A DNA stretch of 64,000 nt from Streptomyces sp. ISL-94 (GTDB taxonomy: Bacteria; Actinomycetota; Actinomycetes; Streptomycetales; Streptomycetaceae): assembly GCF_018614075.1 (NCBI RefSeq), contig NZ_JAGGOZ010000016.1, positions 1 through 64,000 of the forward strand. Reading direction: 5' to 3'. The translations under genes and the position numbers were made by a program. A model generated the notes under the pieces. That model was not told where the DNA came from, searched no databases, and saw only the letters and a list, made by a program, of their open reading frames with translations. How positions within the stretch are numbered: position 1 is the stretch's first letter; every line of letters begins with the position of its first letter. Of this stretch, positions 38,165-45,725 are shown one piece after another.

Positions 38165-38971
38165 CTACTTCGGTTGTGCCTTCTTGCGGCGGTTGCCGAC
38201 CATCTGGCCGGCGAGGACCACCAGCACCGCGATGACGAACATCGCCGTGCCGATGACGTTGATCTGCACAGGCGTACCGCGCTGGGCCGATCCCCACACG
38301 AACATGGGGAAGGTGACGGTGTTGCCCGAGTTGAAGTTGGTGATGATGAAGTCGTCGAACGACAGCGCGAAGGAGAGCAGCGCGCCCGCCGCGATACCGG
38401 GGGCCGCGATCGGCAGGGTGACCCTTACGAAGGTCTGCACCGGGCCCGCGTAGAGGTCGCGGGCGGCCTCCTCCAGCCTCGGGTCCATGGACAGGACACG
38501 GGCCTTGACGGCGGCGACGACGAAGCTGAGGCAGAACATGACGTGGGCGATCAGGATCGTCCAGAAGCCCAGCTGGATGCCCATGTTGAGGAAGAGGGCG
38601 AGCAGCGAGGCCGCCATCACGATCTCGGGCATGGCCATGGGGAGGAAGATCAGCGAGTTGACCGCGCCGCGCGCCCGGAAGCGGTAGCGGACCAGCGCGA
38701 AGGCGATCGCGGTCCCCAGGGCGGTGGCCGCGAGGGTGGCCCACAGGGCGATCTGGAGCGAGAGCGAGAGGGAGCCGCACAGGTCGGCGACCCCGCAGGG
38801 GTCCTTCCACGCGTCGAGCGAGAACTCCTGCCAGGCGTAGTTGAACCGTCCGGTGGGGTTGTTGAAGGAGAAGACGGTCACGACCACGTTCGGCAGGATC
38901 ATGTACGCGAGCGTGCCGAGACCGAAGATGACGACGAGATTGCGCCGCAGCCAGGTGGTGAGAGTGCGCAT
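38165..38971 (-). CDS. potC: Polyamine ABC transporter permease (PotC type)
   Basis: This 268-residue inner-membrane permease has six helices and the EAA loop EEAARDLYAGPVQTFVRVTLP, which couples to the ATPase. The ending SFDDFIITNFNSG is the familiar PotC pattern. The long open frame in which it sits extends far upstream into other genes; ATG 38969-38971 (MRTLTTWLRRNLVVIFGL) overlaps the stop of the potB-type gene by one base (TGATG). It forms the transport channel with the PotB-type permease. Confidence 0.93.
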   Translation of the reverse strand: MRTLTTWLRRNLVVIFGLGTLAYMILPNVVVTVFSFNNPTGRFNYAWQEFSLDAWKDPCGVADLCGSLSLSLQIALWATLAATALGTAIAFALVRYRFRARGAVNSLIFLPMAMPEIVMAASLLALFLNMGIQLGFWTILIAHVMFCLSFVVAAVKARVLSMDPRLEEAARDLYAGPVQTFVRVTLPIAAPGIAAGALLSFALSFDDFIITNFNSGNTVTFPMFVWGSAQRGTPVQINVIGTAMFVIAVLVVLAGQMVGNRRKKAQPK

Positions 38972-39900
38972 CAGACCAGGTCCTCCGTCCCCGCTCGGCG
39001 GATGTAGATGGTGACCATGATCAGCACGATGGCCATGAGGATGAAGGACAGCGCGGCGGCCGTCGGGTAGTCGAGGATGCGCAGGTACTGCGACTGGATG
39101 ACGTTGCCGATCATCCGGGTGTCCGTGGAGCCGAGCAGTTCGGCGTTGACGTAGTCGCCGCTCGCCGGGATGAAGGTCAGCAGGGTCCCGGAGACCACAC
39201 CCGGCATGGAGAGCGGGAAGGTCACCTTCCGGAAGACCGTGGCGGGCTTCGCGTACAGGTCCCCGGCCGCCTCGTGGAGGCGGGTGTCGATGCGCTCCAG
39301 CGAGGAGTACAGCGGCAGGATCATGAAGGGGAGGAAGTTGTACGTCAGACCGCAGACGACCGCGAGCGGCGTGGCGAGCACCCGGTCGCCCTGGGTGATG
39401 CCGATCCAGCTGGTGGCGTCGAGGAAACCGATCTTGTTGAGGACGGCGACGACCGGGCCGCCGTCGGCCAGGATCGTCTTCCAGGCCAGTGTGCGGATCA
39501 GGAAGCTGGTGAAGAACGGGGCGATGACCAGCACCAGAAGGAGATTGCGCCAGCGGCCTGCCTTGAAGGCGATCAGGTAGGCCAGCGGGTATCCGAGCAG
39601 CAGGCAGAGCACGGTGGCGGTGCCCGCGTAGAGCAGGGAGCGCAGGAACTGCGGCAGGTACTCGGTGAAGGCGTCCCAGTAGGTCTGGAAGTGCCAGGTG
39701 ACCTCGAAGCCCTCTTCGAGCGAGCCCGTCTGCACCGAGGTGGAGGCCTGGTAGACCATCGGCAGCACGAAGAAGACCAGCAGCCACAGTATGCCGGGGA
39801 GCAGCAGCCAGTACGGGATCAGCCGCTTGCGCCGGGAGGCCCTGTGCACCGGGGGTTCGGCGGGGGCGGGCGCCTGGGGCGGCGCGGCGGTGGCGGTCAT
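38971..39900 (-). CDS. potB: Polyamine ABC transporter permease (PotB type)
   Basis: This 309-residue permease has a cytoplasmic Pro-rich start, six membrane helices and the EAA-type loop HEAAGDLYAKPATVFRKVTFP. Segments APFFTSFLIRTLAWKTIL and TFIPASGDYVNAELLG are hallmarks of PotB. The ATG at 39898-39900 overlaps the ATPase gene stop in an ATGA, indicating coupled translation. Together with the PotC-, PotA- and PotD-type genes it makes a complete spermidine/putrescine importer. Confidence 0.94.
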   Translation of the reverse strand: MTATAAPPQAPAPAEPPVHRASRRKRLIPYWLLLPGILWLLVFFVLPMVYQASTSVQTGSLEEGFEVTWHFQTYWDAFTEYLPQFLRSLLYAGTATVLCLLLGYPLAYLIAFKAGRWRNLLLVLVIAPFFTSFLIRTLAWKTILADGGPVVAVLNKIGFLDATSWIGITQGDRVLATPLAVVCGLTYNFLPFMILPLYSSLERIDTRLHEAAGDLYAKPATVFRKVTFPLSMPGVVSGTLLTFIPASGDYVNAELLGSTDTRMIGNVIQSQYLRILDYPTAAALSFILMAIVLIMVTIYIRRAGTEDLV

Positions 39901-41063
39901 GCGCTCTCCCCGGCCGTCTCGACGCCCGCGTCGCCCATCGTCCCGGCAAGCATGGACTGGGCCGCGTCGAGGCCGAAGGTGTGCTCCGGGTTCCAGTGCA
40001 GGAACACCTCGGCGCCCGGCACGAGGCGGGCGTCCCGCTCGATGTTCTGGGCGTAGACCTCCAGCTCGGGGCAGACCGGGCTGTCGATGACGTACTGGGT
40101 GGAGACGCCGATGAAGGAGGAGTCGGCGATGCGGCCGGGGATCTTGTTGCGGCCGGCGGCGATGGTGTGCTCCTCGTCGGCATGGACCAGGGAGATCTTC
40201 TCCGGGCGCACTCCGACCAGCAGCTTTCCACCGGCGCGGGGGGTGGTCGAACATCGGGCGGCCGGCAGGTGCAGCGTGCTGCTGGAGGCGGAGACCACGA
40301 CCTCGGTGCCGGCGGACTCCACGGACGCCTCGATGAGGTTGGAGGTGCCGAGGAAGTTCGCGACGAAGGTGGTGCCCGGGTTCTCGTACAGCTCGGCGGG
40401 GGCGCCCAGCTGCTCGACGCGGCCGCCGTTCATCACGGCGACCGTGTCGGCCATGGTCATGGCCTCCTCCTGGTCGTGCGTGACGTGCACGAAGGTGATG
40501 CCGACCTCGGTCTGGATCCGCTTGAGCTCCAGCTGCATCTGGCGGCGCAGCTTGAGGTCGAGGGCGCCGAGGGGTTCGTCGAGGAGGAGCACCTGGGGGT
40601 GGTTGATCAGGGCGCGGGCCACCGCGACGCGCTGCTGCTGGCCGCCGGAGAGCTGGTGCGGCTTCTTGCCGGCCTGCTCGCCGAGCTGCACCAGCTCCAG
40701 CATGTCGTCGACCTGCTTCTTGACCGACTTGATGCCGCGGCGGCGCAGGCCGAAGGCGATGTTCTCGAAGATGTTCAGGTGTGGGAAGAGCGCGTAGCTC
40801 TGGAAGACCGTGTTCACCGGGCGCTTGTACGGCGGCAGGTGCGTCACCGCACGGTCGCCGAGGTGGACCGTGCCGGTGGAGGGCTCCTCCAGGCCGGCGA
40901 TCATGCGCAGGGTGGTGGTCTTCCCGCAGCCCGAGGCGCCGAGCAGGGCGAAGAAGGAGCCCTGGGGGATGGTGAGATCCAGCGGGTGCACGGCGGTGAA
41001 GGTGCCGTAGTGCTTGCTGATCCCGGCGAGGCGGACGTCGCCGCCCGCGGTCTTGTCAGTCAT
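39897..41063 (-). CDS. potA: Polyamine ABC transporter ATP-binding protein (PotA type)
   Basis: This 388-residue ATPase carries Walker [10 protein letters not shown], the signature [15 protein letters not shown], Walker [13 protein letters not shown] and the switch His in THDQEEA. The C-terminal 140 residues form the TOBE-type regulatory domain of the spermidine/putrescine subgroup ([11 protein letters not shown]). It lies between the PotB-type permease (4-base overlap) and the binding-protein gene. All catalytic residues are intact. Confidence 0.95.
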   Translation of the reverse strand: MTDKTAGGDVRLAGISKHYGTFTAVHPLDLTIPQGSFFALLGASGCGKTTTLRMIAGLEEPSTGTVHLGDRAVTHLPPYKRPVNTVFQSYALFPHLNIFENIAFGLRRRGIKSVKKQVDDMLELVQLGEQAGKKPHQLSGGQQQRVAVARALINHPQVLLLDEPLGALDLKLRRQMQLELKRIQTEVGITFVHVTHDQEEAMTMADTVAVMNGGRVEQLGAPAELYENPGTTFVANFLGTSNLIEASVESAGTEVVVSASSSTLHLPAARCSTTPRAGGKLLVGVRPEKISLVHADEEHTIAAGRNKIPGRIADSSFIGVSTQYVIDSPVCPELEVYAQNIERDARLVPGAEVFLHWNPEHTFGLDAAQSMLAGTMGDAGVETAGESA

Positions 41064-41192
41064 GGGTGGGTCCCGGGGTTGGGTGGGGGAAGGGTCAAGG
41101 GGCTGGGCGGGGCCGGCCGGAGTGCGCCGCCGCCGGAGTCGTCCGGTGGGCGGCGCCCCGGTCCTCCACGGCTTGCCACGAGGCGTCAGGCG

Positions 41193-42443
41193 TCAGGCTC
41201 CGATGAGCTTGGCGAACTTCTCTTCGTACGCCGTCTCTTCCTCGCCGGTGAGCGAGCGGAAGGCGTGTGCCTTGGCGGCCATCGCCTTGTCCGGGACGAT
41301 CAGGGGGTTGTCCGCGAGCGCGGGATCGATCTTGGCCAGCTCGTCCTTGACGCCCTCGACCGGGCAGACGTAGCTGATGAAGGCGGCCAGCTGGGCGGCG
41401 ACCGGGGGCTCGTAGTAGTAGTCGATGAGCTTCTCGGCGTTGGCCTTGTGCCGGGCGTGTGCGGGGACCAGCAGGTTGTCGCTGGAGGTGATGTATCCGG
41501 GCGCCGGGATCGCGTACTGGATGTCCGGGTTGCCGGCCTGGAGCTGGATGACGTCGCCGGCCCAGGCGAGGCAGGCGGCCAGGTCTCCCTTGTCGAGGTC
41601 GGCGGTGTAGTCGTTGCCGGTGAAGCGGCGGATCTGCTTGGTGTCCACGCCCTTCTGGAGCCGGCCGATCGCGCCGTCGAAGTCCGCGGTGGTGAAGTTC
41701 GCGGGGTCCTTGCCCTGGTCCAGCAGGGTCATGCCGACGCTGTCGCGCATCTCGGTGAGGAAGCCGACCCGGCCCTTGAGGGTGGGGTCGTCGAGCAGCT
41801 GGGTGACGGAGTCGACCTTCTTCCCGCCGGTGGCCTTGGTGTTGTAGGCGATGACGGTGTCGATGCCGGTCCACGGGTAGCTGTACGAGCGGCCCGGGTC
41901 CCAGTCGGGGGTGCGGAACTGCGGGATCAGGTTGGCGTAGGCGTGCGGCAGGTGCGAGGGGTCCAGCTTCTGCGCCCAGCCGAGGCGGATGATGCGGGCG
42001 GCGAGCCAGTCGGTGACGACGATCAGGTCGCGGCCGGTGTCCTGGCCGGCGGCGAGCTGCGGGCGGATCTTCCCGAAGAACTCGACGTTGTCGTTGATGT
42101 CCTCGGTGTACTTGACGTTGATCCCGGTCCGCTTGGTGAACTCCTCCAGGGTCGGACGGGTCTTCTCGTCGTCGCTGGTGTCCATGTACTCGGTCCAGTT
42201 GGAGAAGTTGATCTCCTTCTCCTGGGCCGAGTGGTCGTCGGAGGCCACTGCCGTGTCGCCCGCGCGCTTGGCGGGCGGGATGCCGCACCCGGCGAGGGTG
42301 GACAGACCGCCGAGGGTGAGTGCCCCGACGCCGGAGGCGCGCAGCAGCGAGCGGCGGGTGAGGGCCCCGCGCCCGCTGGTGATGCTGCGCCGCACCGCGG
42401 CGAGTTGCGCCGCCGAGAGGCGGTCGGGCTCGAACTGCTCCAT
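41193..42443 (-). CDS. potD: Polyamine-binding lipoprotein (PotD type)
   Basis: This 416-residue extracellular binding protein delivers putrescine or spermidine to the permease. It has a Tat-type signal with twin arginines (TRRSLLRASG) and the lipobox LAGC, so it is exported folded and lipid-anchored. The mature part shows the PotD pattern INFSNWTEYMD near its start, WTGIDTVIAYNTKA in the hinge region and LIDYYYEPPVAAQLA late. ATG 42441-42443 follows GAAAGGGC. It is the first gene of potD-potA-potB-potC-oxidase. A related C-terminal fragment exists at 53602-53787. Confidence 0.93.
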   Translation of the reverse strand: MEQFEPDRLSAAQLAAVRRSITSGRGALTRRSLLRASGVGALTLGGLSTLAGCGIPPAKRAGDTAVASDDHSAQEKEINFSNWTEYMDTSDDEKTRPTLEEFTKRTGINVKYTEDINDNVEFFGKIRPQLAAGQDTGRDLIVVTDWLAARIIRLGWAQKLDPSHLPHAYANLIPQFRTPDWDPGRSYSYPWTGIDTVIAYNTKATGGKKVDSVTQLLDDPTLKGRVGFLTEMRDSVGMTLLDQGKDPANFTTADFDGAIGRLQKGVDTKQIRRFTGNDYTADLDKGDLAACLAWAGDVIQLQAGNPDIQYAIPAPGYITSSDNLLVPAHARHKANAEKLIDYYYEPPVAAQLAAFISYVCPVEGVKDELAKIDPALADNPLIVPDKAMAAKAHAFRSLTGEEETAYEEKFAKLIGA

Positions 42444-42516
42444 GCGCGTTGCCCTTTCGGAAGGTGTGCCGCTGGTCAGGCGGGTCGTGGTGCCACGTGG
42501 CGGAAGCCGCACATGG

Positions 42517-44034
42517 CTACGGACGGTCCCCGAAGATCGTGCGGTGCCAGTCCTTGGCCGCCACCGCCGTGTTGTCGTACATCACGTGCTTGACCTGCGT
42601 GTACTCCTCGAAGGAGTAGGCGGACATGTCCTTGCCGAAGCCGCTGGCCTTGTAACCGCCGTGGGGCATCTCGCTGATGATCGGAATGTGGTCGTTGACC
42701 CAGACGCAGCCCGCCTTGATCTCGCGGGTGGCGCGGCCGGCGCGGTAGACGTCGCGGCTCCAGGCGGAGGCGGCGAGTCCGTAGGGGGTGTCGTTGGCGA
42801 GGGCGATGCCCTCGTCGTCGGTGTCGAAGGGCAGTACGACGAGGACGGGTCCGAAGATCTCGGACTGGACGACCTCGCTGTCCTGGGCGGCGCCGGCGAT
42901 GAGGGTGGGCCGGTAGTACGCGCCTTCGGCCAGTTCCCCGCCGGGGATCTCGCCGCCGGTGACGACGGTGGCATAGGCGCGGGCCCGCTCGACGAAGCCG
43001 GCGACCCGGTCGCGCTGGGCGTGCGAGACCAGCGGGCCGAGGTCGGTGGTGGGCGCGAAGGGGTCGCCGAGGCGGACGGTCTCCATCAGCTCGGCCACGC
43101 GCGCGACGAAGGCGTCGTGGAGGGGGCGCTGGACGTAGGCGCGGGTGGCTGCGGTGCAGTCCTGGCCGGTGTTGATGAGGGAGGCGGCGACGGCGCCGTG
43201 CGCGGCGGCCTCCAGGTCGGCGTCGTCGAAGACGAGGAAGGGGGCCTTGCCGCCGAGCTCCAGGTGGAGCCGCTTGACGGTCGCGGTGGCGATCTCGGCG
43301 ACCCGCTTGCCGACGGCGGTGGAGCCGGTGAAGGAGGTCATGACCACGTCGGGGTGGCCGACCAGGTGCTCGCCGGCGTCGCGGCCGGCCCCGGTGACGA
43401 TGTTGATCACGCCGTCGGGGAGGCCGGCGTCCTTGGCCGCCTGCGCGAACATCAGCGAGGTCAGCGGGGTGAGTTCGGCCGGCTTCAGCACGATGGTGTT
43501 GCCGGCTGCGATGGCCGGGAGGATCTTCCACGCGGCCATCTGGAGCGGGTAGTTCCAGGGCGCGATGGAGCCGACGACCCCGATGGGCTCGCGGCGTACG
43601 TAGGAGGTGTGGTCGCCGGAGTACTCGGCGGCGGCCTGCCCCTGGAGGTGGCGCGCGGCGCCCGCGAAGAAGGCGGTGTTGTCGATGGTCCCCGGTACGT
43701 CGAACTCCGTGGACAGCTTGATCGGCTTGCCGCACTGGAGGGACTCGGCGTACGCGAAGTCCTCGGCCTGCTCGGCCAGTACGGCGGCCAGCCGGTGCAG
43801 GGCGTCCGCCCGCTCGCCGGGGGTGGCGGCGGACCAGCCCGTGAAGGCCCTCTTGGCGGCGGCGACTGCCTCGTCGACGTCGGCGGTGCCCGCCAGTTCG
43901 TAGGTGAGGACCTCGTTGCGGGTGGCCGGGTCGACCACGGTGTGTGACTGTCCGGAGGTGCCGGGCCTCAGCTGCCCGTCGATGTACTGCGCGCCGTCTG
44001 CGAAGCGGTCTTTGACCTGGAAGCGGTTGCCCAT
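42517..44034 (-). CDS. Gamma-aminobutyraldehyde-type dehydrogenase
   Basis: This 505-residue aldehyde dehydrogenase has catalytic Cys293 in GQDCTAATR, LELGGKAPFLVF with the general base, and PWNYPLQMAAWK. The Cys-Thr-Ala-Ala pattern and ending (SAYSFEEYTQVKHVMYD) match bacterial 4-aminobutyraldehyde and betaine-aldehyde dehydrogenases. Context next to a polyamine importer and amine oxidase favours 4-aminobutyraldehyde or its gamma-glutamyl form. The ATG is at 44032-44034. A strong palindrome lies 29 bp upstream of the start. It is a close paralogue of the gene at 53961-55400. Confidence 0.92.
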   Translation of the reverse strand: MGNRFQVKDRFADGAQYIDGQLRPGTSGQSHTVVDPATRNEVLTYELAGTADVDEAVAAAKRAFTGWSAATPGERADALHRLAAVLAEQAEDFAYAESLQCGKPIKLSTEFDVPGTIDNTAFFAGAARHLQGQAAAEYSGDHTSYVRREPIGVVGSIAPWNYPLQMAAWKILPAIAAGNTIVLKPAELTPLTSLMFAQAAKDAGLPDGVINIVTGAGRDAGEHLVGHPDVVMTSFTGSTAVGKRVAEIATATVKRLHLELGGKAPFLVFDDADLEAAAHGAVAASLINTGQDCTAATRAYVQRPLHDAFVARVAELMETVRLGDPFAPTTDLGPLVSHAQRDRVAGFVERARAYATVVTGGEIPGGELAEGAYYRPTLIAGAAQDSEVVQSEIFGPVLVVLPFDTDDEGIALANDTPYGLAASAWSRDVYRAGRATREIKAGCVWVNDHIPIISEMPHGGYKASGFGKDMSAYSFEEYTQVKHVMYDNTAVAAKDWHRTIFGDRP

Positions 44035-44062
44035 GACGCTCTCACGCTCTCCGTAGCTACAG

Positions 44063-44080
44063 TTCGAGCTACAGCTCGAA
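44063..44080. promoter_or_regulatory. Palindrome upstream of the aminobutyraldehyde dehydrogenase gene
   Basis: TTCGAGCTACAGCTCGAA has perfect 8-bp arms with a 2-bp centre and also contains a direct repeat of GCTACAG(T/C)TCGA starting at 44056. Its place 29-46 bp before the start codon suits a repressor site. Confidence 0.6.
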
Positions 44081-44228
44081 TTGAGTGCCGATCCTGACAG
44101 AGGAGGGCCTCTCGGCCAAGTGATTCCGTTGTTGCCTTTTGATTACGCGACGGATTCGGTCGACCATGTGTCGAGGCGTGCCCGAAATCCCGTACGAACT
44201 GTCCGTGGCGACTGTCAGACTCGCGTGC

Positions 44229-44783
44229 ATGGAGATGATCGACGACCTGATCAAGCAGGTCAGCCGTGGTGAGCGGGTGAAGTTCCTGCCGTTCTGGGGC
44301 CACCGGGCCAGGCCGGACGGGACGCTCGGGCCGAGCTGTCTCAGCCAGTGGTGGCCGTCCGCTTTCACTGTGGGTGACGTCCGTTATGCGACGGCCGAGC
44401 ACTGGATGATGGCCGGGAAGGCCCGGCTCTTCGGGGACGCGGAGGCGGAGCGGGCGGCCCTCTCGGCCCGGACCCCGGCCGAGGCGAAGAAGGCCGGGCG
44501 GCTCGTGCGCGGCTTCGACGACGCGATATGGCAGCGCGAGCGGTACGAGATCGTGGTGGAGGGCAGCGTGCACAAGTTCGCCTCCGACCCGGCACTGCGC
44601 TCGTACCTGCTGACCACCGGCGACCGGGTGCTGGTGGAGGCGAGCCCGGTCGACCGCATCTGGGGCATCGGTCTGGCCCCCGACGACGAGCGCGCCCTGG
44701 ACCCGGCGAGCTGGCGCGGCCTGAACCTGCTGGGCTTCGCCCTGATGGAGGCCCGGGAGCGGCTGAGGGCCGACGCAGCGTGA
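44229..44783 (+). CDS. NADAR-family protein (YbiA/RibX-like N-glycosidase fold)
   Basis: This protein of about 184 residues is a NADAR-superfamily member. Conserved parts are FLPFWGH near the N-terminus, [27 protein letters not shown] (with the family Glu-His-Trp/Met-Met pattern), and [10 protein letters not shown] near the end. Characterised members remove damaged riboflavin-pathway intermediates by N-glycoside cleavage, and some hydrolyse ADP-ribosyl-DNA adducts; the present substrate is not defined. ATG 44229 or 44235 are the best starts. It overlaps the following Nudix gene (GTGA), suggesting a two-gene unit for nucleotide housekeeping. Confidence 0.88.
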   Translation: MEMIDDLIKQVSRGERVKFLPFWGHRARPDGTLGPSCLSQWWPSAFTVGDVRYATAEHWMMAGKARLFGDAEAERAALSARTPAEAKKAGRLVRGFDDAIWQRERYEIVVEGSVHKFASDPALRSYLLTTGDRVLVEASPVDRIWGIGLAPDDERALDPASWRGLNLLGFALMEARERLRADAA

Positions 44784-45211
44784 CGGACCGGCAGGCAATG
44801 CCGGAGCGGCGCCGGGTCGCCGCCGTGATCATCCGGGACGGCTGCGTGCTGATGGTGCGCGAGCGCGGGCGGGGACCCGCGGGCCGGCACGACGGGCCGG
44901 AGTACTGGACCCTGCCCGGTGGCGGGCTCGAAGCCGGCGAGCAGCCCGAGGAGGCGGTCCGGCGGGAGGTGGCCGAGGAGGTGGGGCTGCGCGCCCTGGG
45001 CGTGCGGTACGCCTACGACTCGCCGTACCCCTCGGGCTGGACCTCCTGCTTCCGTGTGGACGTCGAGCCCGGCGAGCCGGTCCTCGGCGTCGACCCGGAC
45101 CTGGAGTGCGACTGCCCGCGGATGGTCGGGCTCATCTGGGTCCCGCTGTCGCGCGGGGGCGGCGACGGCGAGGTCATGGTGCCGACGCTGCTGATGGCGG
45201 CCGCGGTCTGA
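44780..45211 (+). CDS. Nudix hydrolase
   Basis: This 143-residue Nudix protein has an intact Nudix box: [20 protein letters not shown] followed by EVGL, matching G-x5-E-x7-REUxEExGU. It hydrolyses a nucleoside diphosphate linked to another moiety; the substrate cannot be read. GTG 44780 overlaps the NADAR stop codon, with ATG 44798 as alternative. The 3' end overlaps a tandem repeat containing its stop codon. The gene is directly upstream of the Y-RNA array and Ro60 gene on the same strand. Confidence 0.9.
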   Translation: MTDRQAMPERRRVAAVIIRDGCVLMVRERGRGPAGRHDGPEYWTLPGGGLEAGEQPEEAVRREVAEEVGLRALGVRYAYDSPYPSGWTSCFRVDVEPGEPVLGVDPDLECDCPRMVGLIWVPLSRGGGDGEVMVPTLLMAAAV

Positions 45212-45245
45212 CGGGCACGGTCTGACGGGCACGGTCTGACGGGGC
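45205..45245. repeat. 14-bp tandem repeat at the end of the Nudix gene
   Basis: GGTCTGACGGGCAC occurs at 45205-45218 and 45219-45232 and again nearly complete at 45233-45245. The first unit includes the Nudix stop codon. It is a simple tandem array, probably from slippage. Confidence 0.8.
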
Positions 45246-45278
45246 GGTTAATGCGTGGCGGCGCCCGGGCCCGGCGCC

Positions 45279-45284
45279 TAACGT
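45279..45284 (+). promoter_or_regulatory. Probable -10 element of the Y-RNA array
   Basis: TAACGT ends six bases before 45291, where the outer helix of the first RNA begins, the distance expected for a -10 box and start site. The -35 region is not convincing, and a GC-rich hairpin (GGCGCC at both ends, about 45259-45278) occupies the spacer. Confidence 0.45.
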
Positions 45285-45290
45285 GATCCT

Positions 45291-45426
45291 TGTCCAGGTG
45301 CGCAGGCGAGACATACTTCCACTCTTCATGGGGCGGTCGCGGGTTCGAGTCTCGTCACCGGCTTCCGGCCGGTGTAGCTCAGTTGGCAGAGCACCACGTG
45401 GTTTCGCCGAACTCGATCTCTGGACA
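45291..45426 (+). ncRNA. Y-RNA-like RNA 1 with permuted tRNA mimic
   Basis: The outer helix is TGTCCA (45291-45296) with TGGACA (45421-45426). An internal loop follows, with GGTGCGCA on the 5' side and ACTCGATCTC on the 3' side. Helix 2 pairs GGCGAGA (45305-45311) with TTTCGCC (45402-45408). Inside lies a circularly permuted tRNA: T-arm GCGGG-TTCGAGT-CTCGT (45339-45355), acceptor 3' strand CACCGGC (45356-45362), loop TTCCG, acceptor 5' strand GCCGGTG (45368-45374), TA, then D-arm GCTC-AGTTGGCA-GAGC (45377-45392). A short anticodon-stem stub (CATGG 45327 with CCACG 45394) joins it to the Y stem. The pieces closely resemble a real tRNA (GCCGGTGTAGCTCAGTTGG start) but in reversed order, with no anticodon and no CCA end. 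The next gene but two RNAs is Ro60. Confidence 0.88.
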
Positions 45427-45439
45427 CCCACGTCACGCA

Positions 45440-45511
45440 CCTCCCGGTGCGCAGGCTGCGGCTCCTTCTTTTGCAAAGACACCAGGCCGCCGCCACCTTG
45501 ATCTCGGGAGG
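45440..45511 (+). ncRNA. Y-RNA-like RNA 2, without tRNA mimic
   Basis: Outer helix CCTCCCG (45440-45446) pairs with CGGGAGG (45505-45511). The internal loop has the same invariant GTGCGCA (45447-45453) and TTGATCT on the 3' strand. Helix 2 is GGCTGCGGC (45454-45462) with GCCGCCGCC (45486-45494), interrupted by a single mismatch at the same place as in RNA 3. The apical part is only a small hairpin, TCTTT-TGC-AAAGA. At 72 nt this is a minimal Y RNA with the predicted Ro60-binding stem but no effector module. It could be an independent RNA or a processed piece of one long transcript. Confidence 0.72.
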
Positions 45512-45525
45512 CCGTGCGTGGGGGA

Positions 45526-45675
45526 TGCCCGGTGCGCAGGCAGCGGTTACTTCGGGGACCCGGAGGTCGTGGGTTCGAACCCCACCCGGCCCCTCGCCCT
45601 CAAGGGCGACGGCCGGTGGAGCAGCCAGGCAGCTCGCCAGGTACAAGGTCCGCCGCCGACTCCTGATCTCGGGCA
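45526..45675 (+). ncRNA. Y-RNA-like RNA 3 with permuted tRNA mimic and extended acceptor arm
   Basis: Outer helix TGCCCG (45526-45531) pairs with CGGGCA (45670-45675). The internal loop has GTGCGCA and TGATCT. Helix 2 is GGCAGCGG (45539-45546) with CCGCCGCC (45650-45657). The permuted tRNA core has a perfect T-arm GTGGG-TTCGAAC-CCCAC (45569-45585), acceptor 3' strand CCGGCC (45586-45591), an extra hairpin TCGCCC-TCAA-GGGCGA (45594-45609), acceptor 5' strand GGCCGG (45611-45616), TG, and D-arm GAGC-AGCCAGGCA-GCTC (45619-45635) with the conserved GG. A stub CCCGG (45559) with CCAGG (45637) replaces the anticodon stem. It ends 50 bp before the Ro60 start codon. Confidence 0.88.
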
Positions 45676-45725
45676 CCCCTCACGTCACGCCTCCCCCGCT
45701 TCCTTTGAATTCGGGGGGATTCACC

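Noticed and set aside
45205-45245. 14-bp tandem repeat as a regulatory array for the Y RNAs
   Set aside because: It overlaps the Nudix stop codon, is imperfect in the third unit, and shows no palindromic or operator-like feature.
45339-45392. Fragments matching tRNA 3' and 5' halves, which could suggest a split or permuted functional tRNA gene
   Set aside because: There is no anticodon loop between the halves and the acceptor ends are closed by a loop. The module sits inside a covarying Y stem next to a Ro60 gene. A tRNA-mimic domain fits all of this; a functional permuted tRNA does not.
45569-45635. Second tRNA-like piece as a phage attachment site remnant
   Set aside because: No integrase or duplicated tRNA end is nearby, and the segment folds into the same architecture as RNA 1.
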